A DNA stretch of 64,000 nucleotides, taken from positions 48,264 through 112,263 of the forward strand of contig MKTT01000067.1 in NCBI GenBank assembly GCA_001898385.1, in the 5' to 3' direction. The DNA comes from Planctomycetales bacterium 71-10. Lineage in GTDB: Bacteria; Planctomycetota; Planctomycetia; Isosphaerales; Isosphaeraceae. The position numbers were made by a program, and so were the translations under genes. Below are positions 1-8,459 of the stretch, one piece after another. The notes under the pieces are model-generated. The model worked only from the letters and a program-made list of their open reading frames with translations. It was not told the origin of the DNA and ran no database searches. Position 1 is the stretch's first letter. Each line of letters opens with the position of its first letter.

Positions 1-339
1 CGGGTCGTCGCCCTCGGGGATGTAGAAGCTGAAGACGCGGATCCGCGGGCACTCGTAGAAGGCGGCCAGGTCGAGCGCGCGGGCGAAGCGGTCCAGGTGC
101 GGCCCGAACGGCTCGGCGACCTTGATCTTGCCGATCGGCGAGCCGATCGCGCTGAGGCCGAACCCGGCGTCGCGGAGCATCGCGCGGAAGGCGTCGTGCT
201 GGGCGTCGGAGAGGTCCAGCACGTTCGTCCCGTGGATGGCGCGGAACTCGATGTTCCGGATCCCGTGGCGGGCCAGGACGTCGACCTGCTCGCGGGGGTC
301 CTGGGAGATCTCGTCGGCGAAGGCGCTGAGGCGGATCAT
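1..339 (-). CDS. Sugar-phosphate isomerase/epimerase, N-terminal part (runs off the window)
   Basis: The minus strand reads open from an ATG at 339 to the window edge, giving 113 residues beginning MIRLSAFADEISQDP. This opening, with the ADEI segment, a later NIEFRAIHG strand and a SAIGSPIGKIKV strand, is typical of the xylose-isomerase-like TIM-barrel family (AP endonuclease 2 fold), whose members isomerise or epimerise sugars and usually have about 270-300 residues. The metal-binding residues of the C-terminal half lie outside the window, so the substrate cannot be judged. No purine-rich ribosome site is visible before the ATG. The family call is fairly secure; the exact reaction is unknown. 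Confidence 0.75.
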   Translation of the reverse strand, partial: MIRLSAFADEISQDPREQVDVLARHGIRNIEFRAIHGTNVLDLSDAQHDAFRAMLRDAGFGLSAIGSPIGKIKVAEPFGPHLDRFARALDLAAFYECPRIRVFSFYIPEGDDP

Positions 340-513
340 CGGAGGGGATTCGCTCCCGGTCGTGGGCGTCTCGTTCTGTCTCTCGGCGATGATAGCACTT
401 CGGCGCGAAACCTCCAGGGGCCGGTGGTGCGGGCCTCGCCTTCCGAGTACGATACGGGCGGCCGATCGCCGACGGCCCCAAGTCAACCGCCTGGAAGCCC
501 CGGGACGCCTGCC

Positions 514-990
514 ATGTGGACGCTCTTCTTCACGTTCGTGGTCTACTGGGTCGTGGCCTTCGTCGGCTGCTTCACGGCCGTCGAGATCGCCCAGGACGCC
601 CTGTACGACGAGGTCACGCCCCGCGCCGGGCTGAAGGTCTCGCTCGCGGCGCTGCTCCTGGCCCTGACGATGACCTACTTCCACCCCTCGTTCGAGACGA
701 TGTTCACGGCGAACGTCGGCATGACGGTCCTCCAGGGGATCGTCTGGTTCGCGGTCTTCATGTTCGTGCTCCAGTTCCACCCCTGGCATGCGCTCGGCCT
801 GGGCGTCCTGATGATGTGCCTGGTGGCCCCGCTGGCCACGATGGGCGTCGACAGCATGCTCGCCCCCGACGACCAGGTGCAGCGGATCCGCAGGGGGACC
901 TCGGCCGCGACGCAGCCCGTGCGGCGATCGCTCTCGCCCGGCGGGGCCCCGGCCCCCCCGGGCGCGACGCCCGCGCCGGCGGCGAAGTGA
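514..990 (+). CDS. Small four-helix membrane protein, function unknown
   Basis: A 158-residue protein starting MWTLFFTFVVYWVVAFVG. Hydrophobic segments lie at about residues 3-22, 40-60, 70-90 and 92-113, followed by a charged stretch and a Pro/Ala-rich tail of about 30 residues. The reading frame stays open much further upstream, but that region antisense-overlaps the isomerase gene and lacks the hydrophobic character, so the ATG at 514 is the better start. It is convergent with the patatin-like gene, with only 15 bases between the stops. I do not recognise the family; a conserved planctomycete membrane protein is the best description. Confidence 0.65.
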   Translation: MWTLFFTFVVYWVVAFVGCFTAVEIAQDALYDEVTPRAGLKVSLAALLLALTMTYFHPSFETMFTANVGMTVLQGIVWFAVFMFVLQFHPWHALGLGVLMMCLVAPLATMGVDSMLAPDDQVQRIRRGTSAATQPVRRSLSPGGAPAPPGATPAPAAK

Positions 991-1005
991 TCGGGGCGTC
1001 CGCCG

Positions 1006-3321
1006 TCAGTCCAGGATCCAGTGCCCCTCATAGGTCGTGTCCGGATCCGGGCCGATGATCTCCCAGCCGACGACCGCGCCGTCGAGGGCGTCGAACAGTC
1101 GGGTCGGCCGGACGGGTCGGCGTTCCTCGGGCGTCGACGCCTTATAGGCGATCAGGCTCAGGCGGCCGGCCGGGCGGCTCGACGGCATGAGGATCCACAT
1201 CGTCGCGACCTTCGTGACGCCGTAGCTCGTGTGGACCAGCGCGTTCGCCCCGTCGCGGCCGGCGCGGATCTCCGGGCCGCGATAGATCTGATCGACGACG
1301 ACCTCGACCGGCTCGGCGATCGGGACGCCGCTGAAGTCCAGGTCCAGCTCCCAGCGATACGGGCCGCGGCCGTCGGCCGGCGGGATCTGCTTGAGCGTGG
1401 GTGCCAGGCTCCGGTTCGCGCAGGCGACGGCCAGGTCCGGAGACCGGCTGTCGAACTGGAACCGCAGGTGATCGTCGACCCCCTCGCCCCCGGTCCGGCG
1501 GACCAGGTAGCGGCGGTGCTGGTAGACCTGCGGCGTCGCGGCCGACGCCCAGGAGAGCACGGCCCGGTCCCAACGCCGGAGGTCGACGATGTGCGAATCG
1601 GTGAGGAACTCGAAGCCGCGGTAGTCGGTGGGCTCGAACCGATCGGCGGCGACGGGCCTGAGCCCCTCCAGGCTCGCGACCGGCCCGCCGCGGACCAGGG
1701 CCAGGAGCCGGGCCTCGTCAGGGTTCCCCTCGGCCACCAGCCCGAGCGCCTGGCGGACGTTCCTGGTGCTGACGTAGGTCCGGTACAGGAGGTAGGGCCC
1801 GGCGAGGATCACGGCGAGCATGAACGGCAGGAAGACGTAGGTCATCGCGTCCTTGCGGTCCAGCAGCGTGCTGAAGATGCGCCGGGCCGCCGACCCTTGC
1901 AGCTCCCTCGCCAGGGCGGTCGCCTCGGAGGCCGGGCGGTCGCGGCCGAGGAGCCGGGCGAGCTTCCGCGGCGGCTCCGGGACCGGATCCCAGGGCGGGC
2001 CGTCGGGGAGGTCGCGGCCGAAGACGTCGGGGCGGGAGCGGCACGCCTGGCGGGCCACGCAGTAGCCGTGGCGCACCAGGCCGCGGATCTCCGCCGTCGA
2101 GAATCGGTCCAGGTCGGTCCGCATGCCGACGATCTGGCGCTGGACGACCGGCTCCGGGGCGGTGGGATCCTCCTCGGGCTCGACCATCCGATAGATGGGC
2201 GTGAACAGGAACCCCTCGGCCGCGCCGAAGATCTCCTTCTCCAGCTGCCAGACGCGATCCATCAGGATGTCCGACGCCCGCATCGCGGTCTGGATCAGGC
2301 CGCCGCTGAAGGCGTCCCGGGTGATGCCGAGCTTGGCCCCGGCGTCGCTGACGATCACGGCGTCGAAGTCGTCGGCGGACGGCCGGACCGAGGGCGGCGC
2401 GCCGGGGACGTGGTCGGGGCTCTCGCCGGTCCCGTCGCCGGGTTCGGCGTCGCCGCCGCCGCGCGATCGGCCGTTCGTCGCGACGGCCGTCGCCGCCTTC
2501 TGGGCGGTCGCGCCCGACGCGGCGACGGCCGCCTCCAGGTCGCGGTCCTCGGGCTCCTCGACCTCGACCTCGCGGCCGTCGGCGTCGGTCGGGCGGCACG
2601 AGTCGGACCAGCAGCGCTCGATGAACCGGAAGGCGCGGATGCCCAGGTTGTCGAACACGCCGCCGTCGGTGAACGCCTGGTGCGAGAACGCCGCCTCGGT
2701 CGCCCCGATGTCGGCCGAGTGGAGCTGGATCGGCGGGAAGAAGCCGGGGAACGCCGACGACGCCGCCACCGCCAGCGGGACCGTCGCCAGCCCGGCCTGG
2801 ATCCGCTCGAACTGCACGCGGTCACCCGGCAGCCGGCGCTGCATGATGAGGCCGGACCGCGTGAACGAGGTGATGCACCCTTCGCTCAGGTTCGTGGCCA
2901 GGATGTGCAGCTCGGGGGACTCGGGCAGCTCGTACAGGCAGACGTCGCCGTACAGGTACTTCTTGTAGTGGTGCTCCAGCATGCCGGCCCGGGTGAACCG
3001 GCGATTGACGGGGCGTCGGAGCACCCACCGCGGGGCCGTCGCCAGGACCGCGAACGGGTAACGCCGCACGATCCGATTCCGGACGTCCATCCGGATGAAG
3101 TCGAGGACCTCCTTCGCGGCCTTGTCGAACTCCTCCGGCGGGCCGTTGTATCGCCCCCAGTTCAGGACGAGGTGGGCCGCCAGGATGCTCCCGCCGGAGA
3201 CCGACGTGATGTGCGTGACGTTGCGCAGGGCCCCGGTGTCGCGGAGGAACCGGATGATCCCCAGGTGGTAGAGCGTGGCTCGGAATCCGCCCCCGGACAG
3301 GGCCAGGCCGATCTTGGGCAT
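1006..3321 (-). CDS. Patatin-like phospholipase with C-terminal membrane anchor and extra domain
   Basis: A 771-residue protein. The N-terminal half is a patatin domain: the oxyanion-hole motif LSGGGFRA (residues 8-15), the nucleophile elbow SVSGGS with Ser42 (the first Gly of the usual GxSxG is Ser), and the catalytic Asp in TDGGVFDN near residue 218. Known patatins are Ser/Asp-dyad lipid acyl hydrolases. An Ala/Gly/Asp-rich insert lies near residues 240-330. A single membrane segment near residues 490-513 is followed by about 250 residues without recognisable homology. A clear GGAGG lies 7 bases before the ATG at 3321; the frame is open further upstream but that part is Arg/Pro-rich shadow. 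It lies downstream of the hopanoid genes on the same strand, so a membrane-lipid role is plausible but inferred. Confidence 0.85.
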   Translation of the reverse strand: MPKIGLALSGGGFRATLYHLGIIRFLRDTGALRNVTHITSVSGGSILAAHLVLNWGRYNGPPEEFDKAAKEVLDFIRMDVRNRIVRRYPFAVLATAPRWVLRRPVNRRFTRAGMLEHHYKKYLYGDVCLYELPESPELHILATNLSEGCITSFTRSGLIMQRRLPGDRVQFERIQAGLATVPLAVAASSAFPGFFPPIQLHSADIGATEAAFSHQAFTDGGVFDNLGIRAFRFIERCWSDSCRPTDADGREVEVEEPEDRDLEAAVAASGATAQKAATAVATNGRSRGGGDAEPGDGTGESPDHVPGAPPSVRPSADDFDAVIVSDAGAKLGITRDAFSGGLIQTAMRASDILMDRVWQLEKEIFGAAEGFLFTPIYRMVEPEEDPTAPEPVVQRQIVGMRTDLDRFSTAEIRGLVRHGYCVARQACRSRPDVFGRDLPDGPPWDPVPEPPRKLARLLGRDRPASEATALARELQGSAARRIFSTLLDRKDAMTYVFLPFMLAVILAGPYLLYRTYVSTRNVRQALGLVAEGNPDEARLLALVRGGPVASLEGLRPVAADRFEPTDYRGFEFLTDSHIVDLRRWDRAVLSWASAATPQVYQHRRYLVRRTGGEGVDDHLRFQFDSRSPDLAVACANRSLAPTLKQIPPADGRGPYRWELDLDFSGVPIAEPVEVVVDQIYRGPEIRAGRDGANALVHTSYGVTKVATMWILMPSSRPAGRLSLIAYKASTPEERRPVRPTRLFDALDGAVVGWEIIGPDPDTTYEGHWILD

Positions 3322-3502
3322 GGTCTCGCCTCCGTTCGTCGCCGTCTCTCGTCGCGGCGGCGCGGGGAGTCGCCGTCGCGGTTCGCGGTGGGCGCGGCGG
3401 GCCGGGGTCGGCCGCCGACGGTCGCGCGTCGACCTTCGCGGTCGGCGCGCACAAGACCGACGTGGGTTGCAATCCGCGCGCCGACCCGGTCGGGGCAGGG
3501 AT

Positions 3503-4264
3503 TCAGGCCAGGCCGCGCGAGAGGACCTGGACGGCGTCGGCGAGGCGGTCGGCGGCCTCCTGGGCATGGGCGTGGAGCGACCAGAAGTCCTTCACGACCG
3601 ACGGCCGGCCGACCAGCGCGCGGAGCGCCGCGCCGACGCGGTAGCTCCCCGAGGCGTTGAGCATCCGGCCGATCTCCGGCGGGAGTTCGGTCCGGGCGTC
3701 GTCGCTGACGATGCGGAGGGAGTGGAAGGAGACCCGGCGGGCGCGGGCGGCCTCGGCCGCGGCGTAGGTCTCCATGTCGATCGCGTCGGCCGCGTGCCCG
3801 GCCCGGAGGCGGGCCTTCTCGGCGACGCTCCCGATCACGCGGTCGACCAGCAGCAGCCGGCCGACGACCCGGACCGTGGGGACCGCCGCGACGGCCGTCG
3901 CGTCCAGCTCGATCGCGCCGCCGACGCCGTCGACGACCGACCGCGGGGCGATCAGGTCGTTGCGGTTCAATTCGGGATGGAGCGCCCCGGCGAACCCCGC
4001 CGAGACGATCGCGCGGGGCCGGTGGCCATCGATCAGGTGCTCGACCCCGCGCCGGGCCGCCGCCGCGCCGACGCCCGAGGCGACGACGACCAGCAGCCGG
4101 CCCTCAAGCTCCCCCTCGATCACGGTCAGCCCGCGCGAGGCGTAGCGACGCACCCCCTCCAGCCGGTCGACCAGGTGGCCGACCTCCATCGGCATCGCCG
4201 CGACCACGCCGACGTCGGCCGGCGTGGGGGGCGGGGCGAGGTTGGGGCGGGCGTCAGATCCCAA
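3503..4264 (-). CDS. hpnG: Hopanoid-associated nucleoside phosphorylase (HpnG type)
   Basis: A 253-residue member of the nucleoside phosphorylase / MTA-SAH nucleosidase superfamily: N-terminal strand VGVVAAMPMEV, a glycine-rich VASGVGAAAARRG segment, SAGFAGAL and the ribose-contacting AIDMETYAAA motif. In hopanoid producers HpnG removes adenine from adenosylhopane, the step after HpnH. Here hpnH and squalene-hopene cyclase are immediately upstream on the same strand, which supports HpnG over a generic MTA/SAH nucleosidase. The start is TTG at 4264, preceded by GAGGTGA at about 9 bases; the first internal ATG would delete the first beta strand. A repeat-bracketed membrane-protein gene separates it from hpnH. 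Confidence 0.85.
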   Translation of the reverse strand: MGSDARPNLAPPPTPADVGVVAAMPMEVGHLVDRLEGVRRYASRGLTVIEGELEGRLLVVVASGVGAAAARRGVEHLIDGHRPRAIVSAGFAGALHPELNRNDLIAPRSVVDGVGGAIELDATAVAAVPTVRVVGRLLLVDRVIGSVAEKARLRAGHAADAIDMETYAAAEAARARRVSFHSLRIVSDDARTELPPEIGRMLNASGSYRVGAALRALVGRPSVVKDFWSLHAHAQEAADRLADAVQVLSRGLA

Positions 4265-4323
4265 GGGGGCTCACCTCGCGGGGGGCGGGACATTGGTTTT
4301 CGGGGCGGCCGAGACCATCAAGT

Positions 4324-4368
4324 CCTTCTCCCCTTGAGGGAGAAGGTGGCCGAAGGCCGGATGAGGGG
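4324..4368 (+). repeat. Dispersed two-hairpin repeat, left copy
   Basis: Two adjacent hairpins: CCTTCTCCC / GGGAGAAGG around a 5-base loop, then GGCC-GAA-GGCC, ending in GGATGAGGGG. A related copy with the same architecture lies at 34983-35030, and an inverted, truncated copy at 4951-4980. Bases 4339-4368 and 4951-4980 form a perfect 30-bp inverted pair that brackets the membrane-protein gene at 4476-4910. It is a REP-like intergenic repeat; a role in termination or mRNA stability is possible. Confidence 0.8.
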
Positions 4369-4475
4369 GGCGTGACCGGCTGCCGTCGCCATCAAGTCTT
4401 CGTTGGTTGGGTCTTGGTCCGGCCTACCAGGCTCGGCCGCCATTGTCAGGACGCAAGGGCGGTGAGCCACAACGG

Positions 4476-4910
4476 TCAACCGTCCGACCGTCTCCATCGT
4501 CCGACCAACCAATTGTAGCAACCCGCCACGAGCGCGCTCACAACGCAACTTATGGAGTAAACCGCGAGTATGTTGTGCCAATTCGGGTCGGACCATTGTC
4601 TCGATGCCAGGCATATCAGGAAGGCGATGAACGGGCCGACCATGATAACCAGGAGGACGTCGTCCCGCCGGCCCCGTGAGGCGACAAAAGCGGTGAGGGT
4701 GAGGATGCTATGACTGGCCCAGCAGAGGACGGCGATTCGATTGAGATACCTGAAAGCATCCGGCCGCGCATGGCGACCGAAAGCGGATTTCAAAAGGTTC
4801 TCAACGTCTCCCCGCCCAACGAGCATGAGAACGGTTATCGCAAGCCATACGAGTAGGAGCGAGGCGACGATCCAGAGCCGCGGGTCGAAGGACCGACGAG
4901 CGGTGTTCAT
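4476..4910 (-). CDS. Membrane protein of unknown function inserted in the hopanoid gene block
   Basis: A 144-residue protein with four hydrophobic segments (about residues 13-32, 58-77, 84-103 and 114-135) and a basic C-terminus. Base composition is visibly less GC-rich than neighbouring genes, with stretches such as AACTTATGGAGTAAACC. It lies between hpnG and hpnH, and is bracketed by a perfect 30-bp inverted repeat, so it is probably a later arrival in the block. I recognise no family. Start is the ATG at 4910 and no upstream alternative is convincing. Confidence 0.65.
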   Translation of the reverse strand: MNTARRSFDPRLWIVASLLLVWLAITVLMLVGRGDVENLLKSAFGRHARPDAFRYLNRIAVLCWASHSILTLTAFVASRGRRDDVLLVIMVGPFIAFLICLASRQWSDPNWHNILAVYSISCVVSALVAGCYNWLVGRWRRSDG

Positions 4911-4950
4911 CCCCCGTCTCCGTCACCCAGGAATCGGCGACGGCGGTCGA

Positions 4951-4980
4951 CCCCTCATCCGGCCTTCGGCCACCTTCTCC
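4951..4980 (-). repeat. Dispersed repeat, right (inverted, truncated) copy
   Basis: This is the exact reverse complement of 4339-4368 over 30 bases (CCCCTCATCC...CCACCTTCTCC). The outer hairpin present in the left copy is mostly missing here, since the sequence changes after 4980. The two copies flank a single lower-GC gene. Confidence 0.8.
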
Positions 4981-5044
4981 GAAGGATGCTTGTCGTCGGC
5001 CTGTTCGGATCGTGCGAGGCCGGCATGCCCTCCGCACGCCGTCG

Positions 5045-5092
5045 ACCCTCACCCGCCGCTGCGCGGCCGCCCTCTCCCGGTGGGAGAGGGGA
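5045..5092 (+). repeat. Second dispersed repeat family
   Basis: Contains the hairpin CCCTCTCCC / GGGAGAGGG, preceded by a 21-base stretch (5056-5076) that recurs exactly at 17726-17746. It lies just downstream of the hpnH stop and could serve as its transcription terminator, although no T-run follows. Confidence 0.65.
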
Positions 5093-5129
5093 CGGACGCG
5101 AGGCTTCCCTTGCGGGGCGAAGCCTCATC

Positions 5130-6131
5130 TCAAAGGAACTGCCACTTCACCATCTTGAGCGTGTCGCCGAGCCGGCTGTTGACGCCCAGGGCGGCGGAGG
5201 TTTCGAAGCCCGAGTGCATCATGCAGTTCTCGCAGCGCGGGTCGCGGCCGGGGCCGTAGTCCTCCCAGTTCGTCTTGTCGATCAGGTCGCCGAACGTGGG
5301 GTGGTGGGTGTCGGTGATGAGGTAGCAGGGGCCCTTCCAGCCCTTGATGTTGCGCGTGGGGTTGGCCCAGGCAGTGCAGCTCAGCTCGCGCTTGCCCTGG
5401 AGGAACTCCAGGTAGATCGGCGAGGTGTAGAAGTTGTACTTGCGGAACATGGCCTCGGCGGCGCGGAACTTGGCGCGGATGTCGGCGCGGGTGAGGAACA
5501 TCCCCTTGTCGGCGACGGCGTCGTAGCCGTAGCCGGGGGAGATCAGGAAGCCGTCGACGCCCAGGCCGGTGAGGTGGGCGAACAGCTCGTCCAGCTCGGC
5601 CATGTCGGTCTCCTTGAAGACCGTCGTGTTCGTGCAGACGAGATGCCCGGCCTCCTTGGCCGCCTTGACGCCGTCGATGGCGATGTCGAACACGCCCTTG
5701 CGCTCGACGGCGAGGTCGTGGTTCTCGCGCATGCCGTCGAAGTGGACGTTGAAGAAGAAGCGGTTGTTCGGCTTGAAGTCGGCGATCTTCTTGCGGATGA
5801 ACATCCCGTTCGTGCAGAGGTAGACGACCTTCTTCCGCTCCAGGATCTTGGCCGTCAGCTCGCCGATCCCGGGGTAGATCATCGGCTCGCCGCCGCAGAT
5901 CGAGACCACCGGCGCGCCGCAGTCGTCGACGGCCGCCAGGCACTCGTCGATGCTGAGCTTCTGCTTGATCGTCTGGGAGTATTCGCGGATCCGGCCGCAG
6001 CCCGTGCAGGTCAGGTTGCAGGCGTGCAGCGGCTCCAGCATCAGGACCATCGGGAACTTCTTGGCCCTGGAGAGCTTCTTCTTCGCGACGTAGCCGGCGA
6101 TCCGGCTGGTCGCCTCGAATGGGAAACGCAT
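5130..6131 (-). CDS. hpnH: Adenosylhopane synthase, radical SAM (HpnH)
   Basis: A 333-residue radical SAM enzyme. The cluster-binding motif CNLTCTGC (Cys38, Cys42, Cys45) fits CxxxCxxC, followed by SICGGEPMIYP, the GGE motif that contacts SAM. The C-terminal half has conserved cysteines (for example CENCMMHSGFE), as in HpnH. HpnH adds an adenosyl radical to diploptene to form adenosylhopane, the entry to side-chain-extended hopanoids. Full family length, ATG at 6131 with GGGAG about 10 bases upstream. The squalene-hopene cyclase gene ends 73 bases upstream on the same strand, so product and user are adjacent. Confidence 0.95.
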   Translation of the reverse strand: MRFPFEATSRIAGYVAKKKLSRAKKFPMVLMLEPLHACNLTCTGCGRIREYSQTIKQKLSIDECLAAVDDCGAPVVSICGGEPMIYPGIGELTAKILERKKVVYLCTNGMFIRKKIADFKPNNRFFFNVHFDGMRENHDLAVERKGVFDIAIDGVKAAKEAGHLVCTNTTVFKETDMAELDELFAHLTGLGVDGFLISPGYGYDAVADKGMFLTRADIRAKFRAAEAMFRKYNFYTSPIYLEFLQGKRELSCTAWANPTRNIKGWKGPCYLITDTHHPTFGDLIDKTNWEDYGPGRDPRCENCMMHSGFETSAALGVNSRLGDTLKMVKWQFL

Positions 6132-6204
6132 GCGGCGATCACTCCCTTGTTCTGCTTGCGTGGGACCGGACCGGGCGGAAGTCGTCGACGGGGCGGATTC
6201 GGGC

Positions 6205-8226
6205 TCAGACGGTCGGCCGGGGGTCGGCCGGGATGCGGCTCGCCAGCGCGCCGGGGGCGAGGCTGCGCCCTCGGGCGACGGCCTGGCCGTAGCGGGCGAT
6301 CGCCATCAGCGGGAACGAGACCCGATACAGGTGATACCGCAGGTAGAAGACCCGGGGGAAGCCCGTGCCGGTGAAGTCGGCCTCGTCCCACGACCCGTCC
6401 TCGGCCTGGGTGTCGACGAGGTGTTGGATCCCGCGGGCCACCGCCGGGCTCGTCGCGCGGCCGGCGGCGATCAGCCCCAGCACGGCCCACGCCGTCTGCG
6501 AGGGGGTCGGGTTCCCGGTCCCCTTCAGGCTCGGGTCGTCGTACGTCCGGCAGGTCTCGCCCCAGCCGCCGCACGCCTGCTGCGTCGCTTCGAGCCAATC
6601 CGCGGCGCGGACGAGGGCGGGGTGGTCCATCGGGTGGCCGATCGCCTTGAGGCCCTGGAGCACCTGCCACGTCCCGTAGACGTAGTTCACGCCCCAGCGG
6701 CCGTACCAGCAGCCCTCGGGCTCCTGGGTCCGCCAGAGGTAGTCCAGGCCCTTGCGGACGGCCGGATGGTCGGCCGGGTAGTTCAGGTCGCCGAGGGCCT
6801 CGATCACCCGGGCGGTGATGTCGGCGCAGCTCGGGTCGAGCATGGCGTTGTGGTCGGCGAACGGGACCTTGGTCAGGACCTCGTTGTCGATGTCCACGTC
6901 GAACGCCGCCCAGCCGCCGTCCCTGTTCTGCATGGCCAGCAGCCAGTCGACGGCCCGCTTGATCGCGGCGGCGTAGCGGGGCTCGTCGGCCTTGCCGGCG
7001 CGGAGCAGGGCCATCAGGACCATCGCCGTGTCGTCGATGTCCGGGTAGAAGCCGTTGGCGTACTGGAAGTGCCAGCCGGTCGGCTCGATCCCCGGCCGCC
7101 GCACCTGCCAGTCGCCGCCGCGGCGGATCTCCTTGGAGAGCAGCCACTCGGCGGCCTTCTCCACCGCCCCCTCGTCGGCCGGTTCGTCGGCGTCCGACAG
7201 CGCGATGGCCGCGATGGCCGTGTCCCACACCGGCGAGACGCAGGGCTGGAACCGGGTGGTGTCGCCCTCGTCGATCCGCAGGTCTTCGAGCTGCCGCCAG
7301 GCCCAGGCCACGGCCTGCGAGTCGGGCTCATAGCCCAGGCAGTGCAGGGCGAGGATGGTGTAGACCATCGGCGGGTAGATCGCGCCGACGCCGTCGGAGT
7401 CTTCGAAGTGCTCGACCATCCAGCGGTGCGCCGCCTTCACGCCCCGGCGTCGCAGCGCGGCCGGCGCGAGCCGGTCGAACCACTTCAGGCCGCGGTCGGC
7501 GGCCAGGAAGAACCGGCTCCAGGAGAGCAGCGGGTGCTTCGGCCGCGTCCACCGCTTGACGCCGTCCACGAACAGCTCGTCGATCCCGACCGGCGGTTTG
7601 CGCACCGGCTTGAAGTGGGAGACGATCGACAGCGGCACGACGATGGTCCGCGTCCACGAGGACATCGCGTACAGGCTGAATCCCCAGTGCTTGGGGATGA
7701 GCGTCAGCTCGGGCGGGACGGTGGGGCATTCGTCGTAGCGGATCTGCCCCAGCAGCGCCAGGTAGAACCGGGTGAAGCTGTTGCAGCCCCCGGCGCCCCC
7801 CATCTTGAGGACGGCCTCGCGGGCCTTGGCCATCTCGGGGTGGTCGACGGGCGTGCCGGTCAGCTTGAGGGCGAAGTAGCCCTTGACCGACGTGCTGAGG
7901 TCGGCGGGGCCGCCGGGGTAGTTGGGCCAGCCGCCCTCGGGGAGCTGATGCTCCAGGAGGTATCGGGCGGAGCGGAGGCAGACGCCCTCGCGCTCGCGGC
8001 CGAAGAAGGCCATCAGGAGGACCGTCTCGGATTCGAGGATCGTGTCGCCTTCCAGCTCGCCGACCCAGTGGCCGTCGGCCTGCTGGCGGTCGCGGAGCCA
8101 TCCCCGGGTCCGGTCGAGCGCGGCGTCGTGACCGCCGGCGAGGGCCGTCTCGCGAGGCATCGTCGACCGGGCGAAGGAATGGGCCGCGGTGCCGTGGGGA
8201 GCGCCTCCCTCCTTGTTGGCGATCAT
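6205..8226 (-). CDS. shc: Squalene-hopene cyclase
   Basis: A 673-residue class II triterpene cyclase of normal length. The acid motif DIDDTA (near residues 396-401) protonates squalene, and several QW-type repeats are visible, for example QNRDGGWAAF, QEPEGCWYG and QACGGWGETCRTYDD. It converts squalene to hopene/hopanol on the membrane. The order shc - hpnH - (inserted gene) - hpnG on one strand forms a compact hopanoid block; squalene synthesis genes are not in the window. Start is the ATG at 8226; about 230 bases of untranslated sequence separate it from the next gene upstream. Confidence 0.95.
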   Translation of the reverse strand: MIANKEGGAPHGTAAHSFARSTMPRETALAGGHDAALDRTRGWLRDRQQADGHWVGELEGDTILESETVLLMAFFGREREGVCLRSARYLLEHQLPEGGWPNYPGGPADLSTSVKGYFALKLTGTPVDHPEMAKAREAVLKMGGAGGCNSFTRFYLALLGQIRYDECPTVPPELTLIPKHWGFSLYAMSSWTRTIVVPLSIVSHFKPVRKPPVGIDELFVDGVKRWTRPKHPLLSWSRFFLAADRGLKWFDRLAPAALRRRGVKAAHRWMVEHFEDSDGVGAIYPPMVYTILALHCLGYEPDSQAVAWAWRQLEDLRIDEGDTTRFQPCVSPVWDTAIAAIALSDADEPADEGAVEKAAEWLLSKEIRRGGDWQVRRPGIEPTGWHFQYANGFYPDIDDTAMVLMALLRAGKADEPRYAAAIKRAVDWLLAMQNRDGGWAAFDVDIDNEVLTKVPFADHNAMLDPSCADITARVIEALGDLNYPADHPAVRKGLDYLWRTQEPEGCWYGRWGVNYVYGTWQVLQGLKAIGHPMDHPALVRAADWLEATQQACGGWGETCRTYDDPSLKGTGNPTPSQTAWAVLGLIAAGRATSPAVARGIQHLVDTQAEDGSWDEADFTGTGFPRVFYLRYHLYRVSFPLMAIARYGQAVARGRSLAPGALASRIPADPRPTV

Positions 8227-8459
8227 GCGTCGTCGATCCTCTTTCGCTCGTGAAGAATCCCGGCCTGCCGGGATCGCCGATGATCCCCGGCGCGCAAGGA
8301 GGCGCGCCGGACGCCCTCCCCGGATTGGGAGGTCATCCTAAGCGCGTCGCGGAGATCCGATCAAGATCAAACCCCCGCCCGATTTGCGGCCGGCGATTTC
8401 GGCGCTTGCGTCGAGGGGCGGAGAGATCGCCCATCCTTTCCAGAGTCGCGCGGCCCGGG

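Noticed and set aside
97..513. An upstream extension of the small membrane protein at 514
   Set aside because: It is antisense to the isomerase coding sequence and composed of Arg/Asp/Gly-rich shadow residues.
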